NCBI RefSeq assembly: GCF_003937945.1
Contig: NZ_RSEC01000036.1
Span: 620,001 to 684,000 of the forward strand
Reading direction: 5' to 3'
From: Amycolatopsis eburnea
Lineage (GTDB): Bacteria; Actinomycetota; Actinomycetes; Mycobacteriales; Pseudonocardiaceae
DNA length: 64,000 nt
Shown here: positions 18,561-26,472 of the stretch, piece by piece
How positions within the stretch are numbered: the stretch's first letter is position 1
Layout: every line of letters starts with the position of its first letter
Notes under the pieces: generated by a model
Seen by the model: the letters and a program-made list of their open reading frames with translations, nothing else
Database searches by the model: none
Told to the model about the DNA's origin: nothing
Translations under genes and position numbers: made by a program

Positions 18561-18638
18561 GGCGGGAACTCTATCGGAGGATGCTCCATTCAGCCGACAT
18601 GGTTGTGAACTCAGTCAACCAATGCTTTCATGGGGAAC

Positions 18639-19382
18639 ATGACACACGATCGGTACGTCCTGCGGTACGCCGCGGGGTCGGACGTCGGGCAGCGTCGCCA
18701 GGTCAACGAAGACGCGGTGTACGCGAGTTCCCGCCTGCTGGCCGTCGCCGACGGCATCGGCGGCCAGCCGTACGGCGAGGTCGCCAGCGCGACCGCGGTG
18801 GACGTGCTGCGCGAGCTCGACGTCGACCTCCGGCGGCTCGACCTCACCGGGGTCGACCTGGCCGCGACGCTGACCGGCGTGGTCAAGTCGATCGACGAGC
18901 GCCTGCACGAAGTGGCCGCGCAGGAGCCGGAAACGACGGGCATGGGCACGACCCTGACGGCCCTGATCTTCGACGGCATCGACTTCGCGGCCGCCCACAT
19001 CGGCGACTCCCGCGGCTACCTCCTGCGCGACGGCGAACTGCGCCGGCTGACCCGCGACCACACGCTCGTCCAGGCCCTGGTCGAAGACGGCCGGGTCGCG
19101 GCCGAGGACGCGGAGTCCCACCCGCGGCGGTCACTGCTGATGAAGGCGTTGCAGACGGCGGGTTCCGGCGCCCCGGACATCTGGACGTTCCCGGCCGCCG
19201 AGGGCGACCGCTACCTGCTCTGCTCGGACGGCCTGAGCGGCCCGGTCAGCGAGCCGCGCCTGCGCGAAGTCCTGTCGTCGGTGAGCGACCCGGCGGAGGC
19301 GATCCCGGAGCTGATCCGCCTGGCCAACGAAGGCGGCGGCCCGGACAACATCACCTGCGTGGTGGCCGACGTCACGCGCTGA
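18639..19382 (+). CDS. PP2C-family serine/threonine phosphatase
   Basis: 247 residues, the size of a bare PstP-type catalytic domain with no membrane helix. The metal-binding and catalytic motifs are SDVGQRRQVNEDAV, AVADGIGG, TGMGTTLTAL, AHIGDSRGYLLR, LLCSDGL and GGGPDNITCVV. It dephosphorylates Ser/Thr residues with Mn or Mg ions. The ATG at 18639 is preceded by GGGGA, while the in-frame ATG at 18630 has no ribosome site and is the alternative start. It is divergent from the methylase-kinase operon and is the natural antagonist of that kinase by context. Confidence 0.93.
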   Translation: MTHDRYVLRYAAGSDVGQRRQVNEDAVYASSRLLAVADGIGGQPYGEVASATAVDVLRELDVDLRRLDLTGVDLAATLTGVVKSIDERLHEVAAQEPETTGMGTTLTALIFDGIDFAAAHIGDSRGYLLRDGELRRLTRDHTLVQALVEDGRVAAEDAESHPRRSLLMKALQTAGSGAPDIWTFPAAEGDRYLLCSDGLSGPVSEPRLREVLSSVSDPAEAIPELIRLANEGGGPDNITCVVADVTR

Positions 19383-19426
19383 CCCACCTTCGAGCCACGG
19401 GATGGGCATCCGGTATCGTCTCCTGC

Positions 19427-19511
19427 GGAGGATTGGCCGAGCGGCCTAAGGCGCACGCTTGGAAAGCGTGTTGGGTTCACGCCCTCGCAGGTTCGAATCC
19501 TGTATCCTCCG
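19427..19511 (+). tRNA. tRNA-Ser (anticodon GGA)
   Basis: 85 nt. Acceptor stem GGAGGAT (19427-19433) pairs with ATCCTCC (19504-19510), discriminator G. The anticodon stem-loop CACGCTTGGAAAGCGTG gives GGA, reading UCC and UCU. A long variable arm and the T-loop GGTTCGAATCC confirm a class II serine tRNA. CCA is not encoded. Confidence 0.95.
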
Positions 19512-19524
19512 CCGTTTGATCAGG

Positions 19525-19555
19525 CGAAACGCCGGGCCTCGTGCCCGGCGTTTCG
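19525..19555 (+). terminator. Intrinsic terminator of tRNA-Ser(GGA)
   Basis: Perfect 13-bp stem CGAAACGCCGGGC (19525-19537) and GCCCGGCGTTTCG (19543-19555) with a five-base loop CTCGT, followed by TCGTTTCG. It begins 13 bases after the tRNA. Confidence 0.85.
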
Positions 19556-19614
19556 TCGTTTCGGGGCCGAAAACCGCTGGCCCGCCCCGGATCGACACCC
19601 CTAACGTCCCTCGG

Positions 19615-20484
19615 GTGAGCTACGAACACCCGTTGGCCTACCTGATCGGCATCGAAGGCCTCGCCCTGCTGCGCGGCTTCACCGGCGAGTTCGACCGCGA
19701 GTTCACCGAAGCCCGCATCGCCGAAGTCCGCCGGCTCCTCGACGACGAAGCGCTCGCCGACGGCGTCGAAGTCGAACGGCTCGACACCGTCACGGGCTAC
19801 GACCGCTGGGCCGCGACCTACGACAACCCCGCGAACGCCGCCTTCGCCCTCGATGAGCCGATCCTCGAAGAAATCCTGGAAGCGCTGCCACCCGGCGACG
19901 CCCTCGACGCGGCCTGCGGGACCGGCCGCTACTCGCGCATCCTCGCGCGGCGCGGGCATCGCGTGATCGGTGTCGACAGCTCGCCGGCGATGCTCGCCCA
20001 GGCGCGTGGCGGCGACTTCCGGCTCGGCGACCTCACCGCGCTGCCCGTCGCCGACGCCTCGGTCGACCTCGTCACCTGCGGCCTCGCGCTGACCCACGTC
20101 GCCGACCTCGGTCCCGTGCTCGCGGAGTTCGCGCGCGTGCTGCGGCCGGGCGGGCATGCCGTGCTCTGCGACGTCCACCCCGAGGCCGTCGCCCGCGGCT
20201 CGATCCCTTCGCTGCGCGGGCCCGATGGGCAGCCCGGGCGGCTCGCCTCGCACCGGCACCTCGTCGGCGACTACCTGCGGGCCGCGCTCGCGGCCGGGCT
20301 CACCGCGCTCCGCTGCGAAGAACCGTGCCCGCCGCCGAAGGACGCCGCGCCCGCGACGACCGAGCCCGGGCCGTGGGAGCTGTGGCCGTGGAGCCTCGCC
20401 GCCCTCGTGCCCGACGCGGCCCGGGCGGCCGGACGGAGCACGCCGGCACTGCTCGTCTGGGATTTTCAGCTGCCCGAAATGTGA
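19615..20484 (+). CDS. Class I SAM-dependent methyltransferase
   Basis: 289 residues. The SAM-binding motif I is ALDAACGTGRYSRIL, motif II VIGVDSSPAMLAQA, and the post-I region shows LTALPVADASVDLVTCG and VLRPGGHAVL, as in the UbiE/Methyltransf_11 family. An N-terminal segment of about 75 residues (HPLAYLIGIEGLALLRGF) is a helical lid common in actinobacterial members. The GTG at 19615 is chosen because upstream in-frame sequence runs through the tRNA gene. The substrate is unknown. Confidence 0.9.
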   Translation: MSYEHPLAYLIGIEGLALLRGFTGEFDREFTEARIAEVRRLLDDEALADGVEVERLDTVTGYDRWAATYDNPANAAFALDEPILEEILEALPPGDALDAACGTGRYSRILARRGHRVIGVDSSPAMLAQARGGDFRLGDLTALPVADASVDLVTCGLALTHVADLGPVLAEFARVLRPGGHAVLCDVHPEAVARGSIPSLRGPDGQPGRLASHRHLVGDYLRAALAAGLTALRCEEPCPPPKDAAPATTEPGPWELWPWSLAALVPDAARAAGRSTPALLVWDFQLPEM

Positions 20485-20857
20485 AACCTCTTCGGTGCTG
20501 CGCTTTTCTCCACGGGCACGGCGAGTCACGAACAGGGCTGGGCGAAACGGGTTACTCCGGTCGCGCTACTCTCAGCCCCACCTCGCCCGCCCCTTGTCGA
20601 GAAAGGCCAGCAGTGGCACGAAAACCGCTCTGACCTGGGGTGGCGTTGGTCAGCGACTTCAGTGTGCGGTACTGGTGCCGGGACGACCCCCGCACAGACC
20701 GTGATCGGCCCGGCCCCGGACGTTCCCACGTCCGGGGCCTTGCTGATTCCGGGCCCGCGATCACTCGGCAAAGTCAGATGATCACGCTGAGTCGTTGGAT
20801 CTGTTTCAATAGAACCGTCCCGCAAGACACCAGTGATTTTCGAGGAGTAGAGGCCCG
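20485..20857. other. Intergenic region with hairpin
   Basis: About 373 bases without a supportable gene. A perfect 11-bp hairpin GGCCCCGGACG (20712-20722) and CGTCCGGGGCC (20729-20739), followed by TTGCTGATT, could end an upstream transcript or a small RNA. The 80 bases before the start at 20858 are less GC-rich and should contain the promoter of the FtsK operon. I recognise no known RNA family here. Confidence 0.5.
20712..20739 (+). terminator. Terminator-like hairpin
   Basis: Eleven perfectly paired bases around loop TTCCCA, followed by a modest T-containing run. It lies 228 bases after the methyltransferase stop and 119 before the FtsK-operon start, so it may insulate the two or end a small RNA. 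Confidence 0.55.
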
Positions 20858-21118
20858 ATGGCCGGAGTCGAAGAGATCCGCGCTGGCATCGCGCTCGCCA
20901 ACGAAAAGGCGTCCGCGAGCATCGCCGCTCTGCAACAGGCAGCGCAGTCTCTCGAAGAAGCCCAGCAGTCGCTCGCACAAGCGACTCAGGGCAGCAGCCA
21001 GCACGAAGTGAGCCAGGCGCACGGACTGCTGGCCGAAGCCCTGCAAGGCATCAATGGTCTGCAGAGCACCGTCCAAGCAAGCATTTCCTCAGCTGACTCC
21101 TACTCGGCGCGTCTCTAG
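20858..21118 (+). CDS. Small helical coiled-coil protein (FtsK operon, gene 1)
   Basis: 86 residues, rich in Ala, Gln, Ser and Glu, with no Cys, Pro or Trp. It is predicted to be almost wholly helical, with heptad-like hydrophobics in IAALQQAAQSLEEAQQSLAQ and LLAEALQGINGLQSTVQASI, i.e. a two-helix hairpin of the size of ESX/WXG100 proteins but without a WXG turn. The ATG at 20858 follows GAGGAG at longer spacing. It is the first of four tightly packed genes leading to the FtsK/EccC-like ATPase. The protein could be a secreted substrate or an ATPase partner; I do not recognise a named family. Confidence 0.75.
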   Translation: MAGVEEIRAGIALANEKASASIAALQQAAQSLEEAQQSLAQATQGSSQHEVSQAHGLLAEALQGINGLQSTVQASISSADSYSARL

Positions 21119-21122
21119 CCGG

Positions 21123-21368
21123 ATGACGCTCGCCGAACTCCACCAGCTGCTGACCGCGGTCGTGGCTGGGCTCGCCGATGCGCGCGCCCACTCCGAGCGG
21201 GCCACGAGCCTGCTCGGGGAAGCCCGGCAGGCGCTCGTGGACGCCCAGGCCAAGGCCGATCCCTGGCTCCCTTCGCAGTACGCGCAGGCCGGCGAGGGGC
21301 TGGACCAGCTCCTCGTCCGCCTGGCCGCTGCCGAAGACCTGGTGAGCGGATACCGGTCGCGCCTGTAA
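21123..21368 (+). CDS. Small helical protein (FtsK operon, gene 2)
   Basis: 81 residues, again almost entirely helical (LAELHQLLTAVVAGLADARA, SERATSLLGEARQALVDAQA), with the ending YRSRL echoing SYSARL of the protein encoded just upstream. The shared ending and size suggest the two are a diverged pair that could form a heterodimer like ESX partner proteins. It starts 4 bases after the previous stop, so translation is probably coupled because no strong ribosome site is visible. Confidence 0.75.
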   Translation: MTLAELHQLLTAVVAGLADARAHSERATSLLGEARQALVDAQAKADPWLPSQYAQAGEGLDQLLVRLAAAEDLVSGYRSRL

Positions 21369-21402
21369 TCCTGCTAGGGACACCTTTTTCTTGGGGACGC
21401 CG

Positions 21403-24132
21403 ATGGCCAACAAGTCAGCCGAGCAACGCAACCGCGTCGAGACCGCACTCGACCGGGTCCGCCATCAGATCGGGCTGGTGCTGGGCGCGGCGGCCGGGGC
21501 GCGTCAAGCCGCCGAAGCCGACCTCGCCAAGCTCGAGCTGGAGCGGGACATCGTCCGCGTCGGCATGAACCACGCCGCCGCCGAGCAGCAGAGCGAGTGG
21601 TCCCGCCACCCCGCCGCGCACGAAGTGTTCGGCGCGCTCGGCACCGTGCGAAGCGCTTTCTACACCGACTGGAGCCAGGGGCCCGCGACGCTGCGGGACC
21701 TCGTCTCGCACAACGCGCCCGGCCCGGCCGGGCTGCCGCCGGGCGACTGGCTCGGCACCGTCGGGCACAACCTCGGTCTCACGTCACCGGGTCTGTGGCG
21801 CGTCGGCTCCGCGACGGCCGCCGGCAACGACCCGACCCGCGTGTTCGACGTCGCCGTCCCGCTGCTCGACGAGTCGCACCTGGCGATCTCGTCGGCGCCC
21901 AAGACCCGGCCGGTGATCGACGGCATCGTGCAGAACCTGCTGGTCCGCGTGCTTTCCACGTTCGAGCCCGGCTCCGTCCGCGTGCACCTGTGGGACATCG
22001 GGCAGCTCACCGCGATCCTGCCCGACCTCTACCCGCTCAGCCACACCAGCGCGCTTTCGCTGTACGACCCGGGCCGGCTGGAGGACCTCCTCGACGAGCT
22101 GGCCGGGCACATCCGCCGCATCCACGCCAGCTGCATGTCCGCCGGGTTCACGTCGCTGCGGGAAATGCGGAAGGAGACCGAGCAGCGGGGCGAGCCGTTC
22201 CGCATCGTCGTGCTGTACGGCAACGGCGAAACCCTCGAACCCGAACGCGCCCGCGACCTCAAGCGCGTCGCGAGCGGTGCGCTGGCCGCCGGGATCTGCC
22301 TGATCATGGTCGACGTGCCGACCGCGGTGAGCGCGCCGGTCGAGACGCTGAGCCTGCTCGACGAGCGGCACGCGATCAGCAGCATGACCGGCACCGACCT
22401 GGTCGTCGACCTCGATCCGCCGATGCCGTCCGCGCAGGTCATCCGCGCCGTCGACAAGATCGCGAAGGCGTTGATCGCCAAGCAGGGCGGCCCGCGCTCG
22501 TTCGACGACCTGCTGCCCGCGGAGCTGGGCCACGAAAGCTCGGCGCGGGAACTGCGTGCCCCGGTCGGGTTCTTCGAAGGCGAGCCGGTCGAGGTCGTGA
22601 TCGGCGACGCGAGCCCGCACGTCCTGATCGGCGGTCCGTCGGGTTCGGGCAAGACCAACTTCCTGTACGCGCTGATGGGCAGCATGGCGGCGCGGTACAC
22701 CCCGGACGAGCTGGCGCTGTACCTGCTGGACTTCAAGGAAGGCGTCTCGTTCGCCGGGCTGGCCCCCGGCCGGAAGGACGCGAGCTGGCTGCCGCACGCG
22801 CGGCTCGTCGGCGTCAACGTCAACACCGACCGCGAGTTCGGCCTGGCGCTGCTGCGCTTCCTGGCCGACGAGCTGCGCCGCCGGTCCGCGGCCGCGAAGG
22901 AGCACGAGGTCACGAACCTCGCCGACCTGCGCGAAGCCGACCCGGGCGGGCACTGGCCGCGGATCGTCGCGGTGATCGACGAGTTCCAGTACCTGTTCGC
23001 CGGCCGCGACCAGGTGACGGCGGCGGCGACCCAGCTGCTGGAGGACATCGCGCGGCGCGGCCGGTCGCAGGGCATCCACCTGGTGCTGGCCAGCCAGGAC
23101 GTCGCGGGCATCGAGGCGTTCTGGGGCAAGCCGGCGGTGTTCGAGCAGTGCACGCTGCGGATCGCGATGCCGAAGGCGCGGCGCGTGCTGGCCGAGACGA
23201 ACAACGCGGCGGTGTCGGCGCCGAAGTGGCACGCGGTGATCAACCACGATTCCGGTGTCGCGCACGGCAACCAGCTGGCGCACGTGCCGGACGCGAGCAG
23301 CAAGAACGTGTTCGTCCGGCTCCAGCACCGGCTGTGGGAGGAGTACGCGGGCCGCTTCCCGCGCCCCCGCCTGTTCGACGGCGCGCACCAGCCCGTCCTC
23401 GAACAGTTCCCGGCGTACCTGGACCTCAAGCCGAACTCGAAGCCGCGCGCCCTGCTCGGCCAGTCGATCGACGTGACCGAGACGGCGTGCGGCGTCGACC
23501 TCCCACGCGCGCCGGGCCGCAACGTCGCGGTGCTCGGCTCGGCGACCGCGGAGGCACTGTCCATCATGGACTCCGCGGCGCGTTCGCTGTCCCGGCAGTA
23601 CGAGCCCGGCGAGGTCGAGTTCGTACTGAGCTGCCCGATCGAGGCGTGCGGCCCGGCCGCGTGGGAGCTGACCGAGCGGCTGCGCGAAGACGGTCACGCG
23701 GCGTCGCTGGTCGAGGACCTGACCGGCGTGCTGGAAACGATGACCGGCTCGATGTCCGGCGGCCCGAAGGTGCTGCTCCTGTACGGAGTGGACGCGGCGC
23801 TGCCGGCGCTGGAGGCGAAAGCGGTGGGCCAGTTGAAGAGCGGGCTGGACCACCTGCGCGTGGTCCTGAAGCAGGGGCCGGGCCACGGCATCCACACGAT
23901 CGGCTGGTGGCGCAGCATCGCCCGGCTCAAGGACACCCTCGGCTTCGCCGGCACCGACGACATCGGCACGTGGGCCGCGCTCGACGTCCAGGGCAACGAG
24001 CTGTCGCCGTTCGCGGCGGGCCAGGTCGTGCACTGGTCACCCCGTCCGGGCCGCGCGTTGTTCTTCGACCGCACGACCCACGGCGCCCCCGAAGTGATCA
24101 TCCCGTTCCAGCGTCCGGAGAACGCGCAATGA
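21403..24132 (+). CDS. FtsK/EccC-like ATPase, soluble
   Basis: 909 residues. After an N-terminal coiled coil (about 1-55) come three ATPase-like lobes. The middle one is intact: Walker A GGPSGSGKTNFLYALMG near residue 410, Walker B IVAVIDEFQYLF near 522, and SQGIHLVLASQD as sensor region. The first lobe (HLAISSAPKTRPVIDG, RIVVLYGNGE) and the last (NVAVLGSATAEALSIM, KVLLLYGVDAA) keep the fold pattern but lack Walker lysines. Type VII EccC/EssC ATPases also have three lobes, but they carry N-terminal membrane helices, which are absent here. The ATG at 21403 has GGGGAC upstream. It sits between small helical proteins, suggesting they are its substrates or regulators. DNA translocation remains an alternative. 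Confidence 0.85.
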   Translation: MANKSAEQRNRVETALDRVRHQIGLVLGAAAGARQAAEADLAKLELERDIVRVGMNHAAAEQQSEWSRHPAAHEVFGALGTVRSAFYTDWSQGPATLRDLVSHNAPGPAGLPPGDWLGTVGHNLGLTSPGLWRVGSATAAGNDPTRVFDVAVPLLDESHLAISSAPKTRPVIDGIVQNLLVRVLSTFEPGSVRVHLWDIGQLTAILPDLYPLSHTSALSLYDPGRLEDLLDELAGHIRRIHASCMSAGFTSLREMRKETEQRGEPFRIVVLYGNGETLEPERARDLKRVASGALAAGICLIMVDVPTAVSAPVETLSLLDERHAISSMTGTDLVVDLDPPMPSAQVIRAVDKIAKALIAKQGGPRSFDDLLPAELGHESSARELRAPVGFFEGEPVEVVIGDASPHVLIGGPSGSGKTNFLYALMGSMAARYTPDELALYLLDFKEGVSFAGLAPGRKDASWLPHARLVGVNVNTDREFGLALLRFLADELRRRSAAAKEHEVTNLADLREADPGGHWPRIVAVIDEFQYLFAGRDQVTAAATQLLEDIARRGRSQGIHLVLASQDVAGIEAFWGKPAVFEQCTLRIAMPKARRVLAETNNAAVSAPKWHAVINHDSGVAHGNQLAHVPDASSKNVFVRLQHRLWEEYAGRFPRPRLFDGAHQPVLEQFPAYLDLKPNSKPRALLGQSIDVTETACGVDLPRAPGRNVAVLGSATAEALSIMDSAARSLSRQYEPGEVEFVLSCPIEACGPAAWELTERLREDGHAASLVEDLTGVLETMTGSMSGGPKVLLLYGVDAALPALEAKAVGQLKSGLDHLRVVLKQGPGHGIHTIGWWRSIARLKDTLGFAGTDDIGTWAALDVQGNELSPFAAGQVVHWSPRPGRALFFDRTTHGAPEVIIPFQRPENAQ

Positions 24133-24536
24133 CCGACGACGGCGCCACCGCGGCCATGCGGTACAAGGAAATCATCGCCCTGTCCCGCGGCTCGGCGGAG
24201 AACCTGCGCGAGTGGGAGCTGCAGCGCGCCGAGACCCTGGAAGCGGAGATCGAAGCAGCCAAGGCCGCGATCGAGGTGGCGGCCGACCGCGAAAAGCGGG
24301 CCGCCGAGCGCGCGACGCGCTGGTGGAAGATGGCCCTGCACAACATCCAGGGCCTGCCGTGGCTGGACCCGGGCGACGAACCCCGCCCGGTCATGACGGC
24401 GCGTCCGGCTTACCTGGAGCGGTACCTCGAGGAGGTCAAGCCGAGCTACCAGGAGCTGGTGCAGGCGGTGTTGGGGTTGGGCTGGCGCGCGAAGCGGGCG
24501 GCGTCGAAGCGGGGCGAGCAGCCGCCACCGGCCTAG
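24129..24536 (+). CDS. Helical protein (FtsK operon, gene 4)
   Basis: 135 residues. It begins on an ATGA overlap with the ATPase stop, so it is translationally coupled. A charged coiled coil (about 15-70: LRGSAENLREWEL-type and EAEIEAAKAAIEVAADREKR) is followed by RWWKMALHNIQGLPWLDPGD and a second helical half ending in a Lys/Arg-rich tail. No known family is recognised. Its fixed position behind the ATPase suggests an adaptor or structural partner. The stop overlaps the stop of the convergent YbaB-like gene. Confidence 0.75.
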   Translation: MTDDGATAAMRYKEIIALSRGSAENLREWELQRAETLEAEIEAAKAAIEVAADREKRAAERATRWWKMALHNIQGLPWLDPGDEPRPVMTARPAYLERYLEEVKPSYQELVQAVLGLGWRAKRAASKRGEQPPPA

Positions 24537-24904
24537 ACGTCGAAGACGGTGTCGTAGAGCTCGTCGTCGTCGGCCGACGTTTGCCTGCGCGGCCGTTGTG
24601 GCGGTGCTTGCGGTGCCGGTGGCTGGGCGAGCGGCCTCCCGGCGGAGACCGCTTCCCGGATGGCGGCGGTGATGGTCCGGCTCAACGTGACGGCGTCGAA
24701 CCGCATGGCTTCGGGCGCGAGCCGGACTTCGCTGACGACGCCGCCGGGCCCGGCGAGAACGGTGACGGACCGATCCGGCGAGGTGACGGTGGTGTGGTCA
24801 CTCCCCGCGATGCCCGCGAGGAGGCGCTGGTTGTCGGCTTTGCGGTCTTCGATCTGCTTGAGCTGCCAGCGCATTTCCTCGATCAGCTGGGCGTTGTCGC
24901 TCAT
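24533..24904 (-). CDS. YbaB/EbfC-family protein
   Basis: 123 residues. An N-terminal helix (LIEEMRWQLKQIEDRKADNQ) is followed by the YbaB beta-strand region VTVLAGPGGVVSEVRLAPEA and a C-terminal helix TLSRTITAAIREAV; the last 30 residues are Pro/Gln-rich and acidic. YbaB/EbfC proteins bind DNA in other bacteria, but in Pseudonocardiales these versions are regularly encoded with ESX-like proteins, and their role there is unknown. The ATG at 24904 has GGGAG upstream and overlaps the preceding gene by four bases. It is the last gene of the seven-gene minus-strand operon. Confidence 0.82.
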   Translation of the reverse strand: MSDNAQLIEEMRWQLKQIEDRKADNQRLLAGIAGSDHTTVTSPDRSVTVLAGPGGVVSEVRLAPEAMRFDAVTLSRTITAAIREAVSAGRPLAQPPAPQAPPQRPRRQTSADDDELYDTVFDV

Positions 24905-25233
24905 GCGATTCTCCCTGGCTGGTGCGGTGTGTACACGAACTCGTAGTACTTGAAGGCTCGATGGACGATCACGCTGTAGCCGCGGCTGCCGGCGACCCAG
25001 GCGAGGTCCTGCTCGGTAAGACCGTTCTCGATCATCCGGAGGTACACCTGAGCCCGGCCGTCCAGCTCCGCGGCCAGGAGCGCCATCTGCTTCTCGCGCG
25101 GCCTCATCGAACGCATCGTCCGGACGATGGTCAACGTCAGACCGCCGACGATCACCACGCCCCACAGCACGAGGAACATCACCCGCGCCGGGTCGCCATC
25201 CCCGGCCGAAGCCGCGAGAGTCAGATCGCCCAC
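24901..25233 (-). CDS. Single-helix membrane protein, paralogue 1 of 3
   Basis: 110 residues. One membrane segment (VMFLVLWGVVIVGGLTLTIV) is followed by a basic stretch and a cytoplasmic domain with MALLAAELDGRAQVYLRM and SRGYSVIVHRAFKYYEFVY. The same domain appears in the next two genes, so the three arose by tandem duplication. The GTG start at 25233 has GGAAGG upstream and overlaps the previous gene by 13 bases; its first residues, VGDLTLA, are copied in paralogue 2. Function unknown; context links it to type VII-type export. Confidence 0.75.
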   Translation of the reverse strand: MGDLTLAASAGDGDPARVMFLVLWGVVIVGGLTLTIVRTMRSMRPREKQMALLAAELDGRAQVYLRMIENGLTEQDLAWVAGSRGYSVIVHRAFKYYEFVYTPHQPGRIA

Positions 25234-25559
25234 GGCCCCGGCCTTCCTGCCACGTAGGCGAACTCGTAGCGCAACGCCGTCGGGTTCGGGGTCATGGCGT
25301 AGCCCCGGGCGTAAGCCGTACTCGAAACCTGAGGAACGGGCAGCGGACAATCGGCGTACGGCACGTACACGATCGGGCGACCGTCGAGCTGCCGCGCCAG
25401 CTGCTGGACGGCGGTACGCCGGTTCTTCTCGAGCCGGCGTTTGACGACGAGGACCACCGCGAGGACCACGAGGACGATCCCCCCGACGACGACGAGAGTC
25501 CCGAAGTACTCGGCGTCACTGCCGTTGAACTTGGAGCCGGCGAGAGTCAGATCGCCCAC
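25221..25559 (-). CDS. Single-helix membrane protein, paralogue 2 of 3
   Basis: 112 residues. After VGDLTLAGSK there is one membrane helix (LVVVGGIVLVVLAVVLVV), then a basic linker and a C-terminal domain with LARQLDGRPIVYVPYADCPL and ARGYAMTPNPTALRYEFAYV, the most diverged of the three copies. It starts with GTG at 25559 inside the end of paralogue 3 and ends GPWAI, like paralogue 3. A 26-bp identical junction sequence (25215-25240 and 25541-25566) shows how recently the unit was copied. Confidence 0.75.
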   Translation of the reverse strand: MGDLTLAGSKFNGSDAEYFGTLVVVGGIVLVVLAVVLVVKRRLEKNRRTAVQQLARQLDGRPIVYVPYADCPLPVPQVSSTAYARGYAMTPNPTALRYEFAYVAGRPGPWAI

Positions 25560-25897
25560 GGCCCCGACCTCCCCGGCTGGTGCGGCGCGTAGACGAACTC
25601 GTAGTACTTGCCGACCTTGTGCTCGATCAGCCCGTACCCCCGGCTGTAACCCACACGAAGGAGATCCCCCTGGTCCAAGCCGGTTTCGTCGAACCGGAGG
25701 TAGAGCTGTCGACGGCCGTCGAGCCGGGCGGCCAGCAGTGCCATCTGGTGTTCCCGGGGTTTCCGGGATTTCCTGAACCGGATGACGTTGACCGTGACGC
25801 TGACGGCCAAGATCCCGCCGAACACGATGACGCCGAGTACGTAGGCCGCTGGAGAAGTCGGAGAATCCGTCGCAGCGGCGGCCACCACGCCCGTCAT
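25547..25897 (-). CDS. Single-helix membrane protein, paralogue 3 of 3
   Basis: 116 residues. One membrane helix (AAYVLGVIVFGGILAVSVTV) precedes a basic RKSRKPREHQ linker and the shared domain MALLAARLDGRRQLYLRF, GLDQGDLLRVGYSRGY and KYYEFVYAPHQPGR. ATG 25897 with AGGAG upstream overlaps the preceding stop (ATGA). The basic linker directly after the helix predicts the C-terminal domain in the cytoplasm. Function unknown. Confidence 0.76.
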   Translation of the reverse strand: MTGVVAAAATDSPTSPAAYVLGVIVFGGILAVSVTVNVIRFRKSRKPREHQMALLAARLDGRRQLYLRFDETGLDQGDLLRVGYSRGYGLIEHKVGKYYEFVYAPHQPGRSGPWAI

Positions 25898-26472
25898 CCG
25901 CACTCCTGCTCGCTGCGGAGACTCCAAGCGACCTTTGCCGTGGCTTCGGCCACGGCGGGCCAGGCGTCCTCCGACTCGGCGACCACCGACAGGATCACCA
26001 CGGACCGGCCGTCCGGCAGCGGGATCTGGTACTCCGCCCTGATCTGGGTGCGGACGTCGTGCTCGGGAAAGCGGAACTCGCCGCCGCTGAACGCCACGAG
26101 CGCCGGTCCGATCGGCAGCCGCACCGGTTGAACGACTGACTGCGGGTGGCGCGTGCGGTACTCGGCGGCCATCGCCGCGACGACGGCGTCCCGGTTGCCC
26201 GGCGCGGTCTCCGGCCACTGGACCACGCCCAGCGTCAGGGTCGCGACATCACCCTTTCGCCTGCCGACCGCGAACTTGCCGAACACGCGGATGCCGTTGG
26301 CCTGCATGGTCGGCACCAGCGCCATCAGGTAGCTGCCGAACTGCTCGATGCTCGTTCCGGCACCGGCCGCCAGGTTCTCGGCGACCGTCCAGGCGTGGCC
26401 ACGGTTCATCTTGTCGTCGGTGCCCACCGGCATGCCCGCGAAGCCGGGAGGCAGGTCGATTTGCAGAGGCAT
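25894..26472 (-). CDS. Conserved protein of a type VII-linked operon
   Basis: 192 residues, mixed alpha/beta, with no signal peptide or membrane segment. Recognisable stretches are IDLPPGFAGMPVGTDDK, YRTRHPQSVVQPVRLPIGPA and EYQIPLPDGRSVVILSVVAE, the last two resembling the fold of actinobacterial proteins that accompany ESX-like substrates as chaperone-like partners; that link is only by neighbourhood. ATG 26472 shares one base with the preceding stop (TGATG) and has GAGGTG at good spacing; a GTG nine bases upstream is an alternative start. Confidence 0.7.
   Translation of the reverse strand: MPLQIDLPPGFAGMPVGTDDKMNRGHAWTVAENLAAGAGTSIEQFGSYLMALVPTMQANGIRVFGKFAVGRRKGDVATLTLGVVQWPETAPGNRDAVVAAMAAEYRTRHPQSVVQPVRLPIGPALVAFSGGEFRFPEHDVRTQIRAEYQIPLPDGRSVVILSVVAESEDAWPAVAEATAKVAWSLRSEQECG

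Noticed and set aside
15967..19382. A complete BREX or Pgl phage-defence locus
   Set aside because: Only methylase, kinase and PP2C are present; PglY-type ATPase, PglZ and other BREX genes are absent, so it is reported only as a resemblance.
20640..21011. Open frame upstream of the first small helical gene
   Set aside because: It crosses the hairpin and the promoter region, overlaps a better gene in another frame and has no ribosome site.
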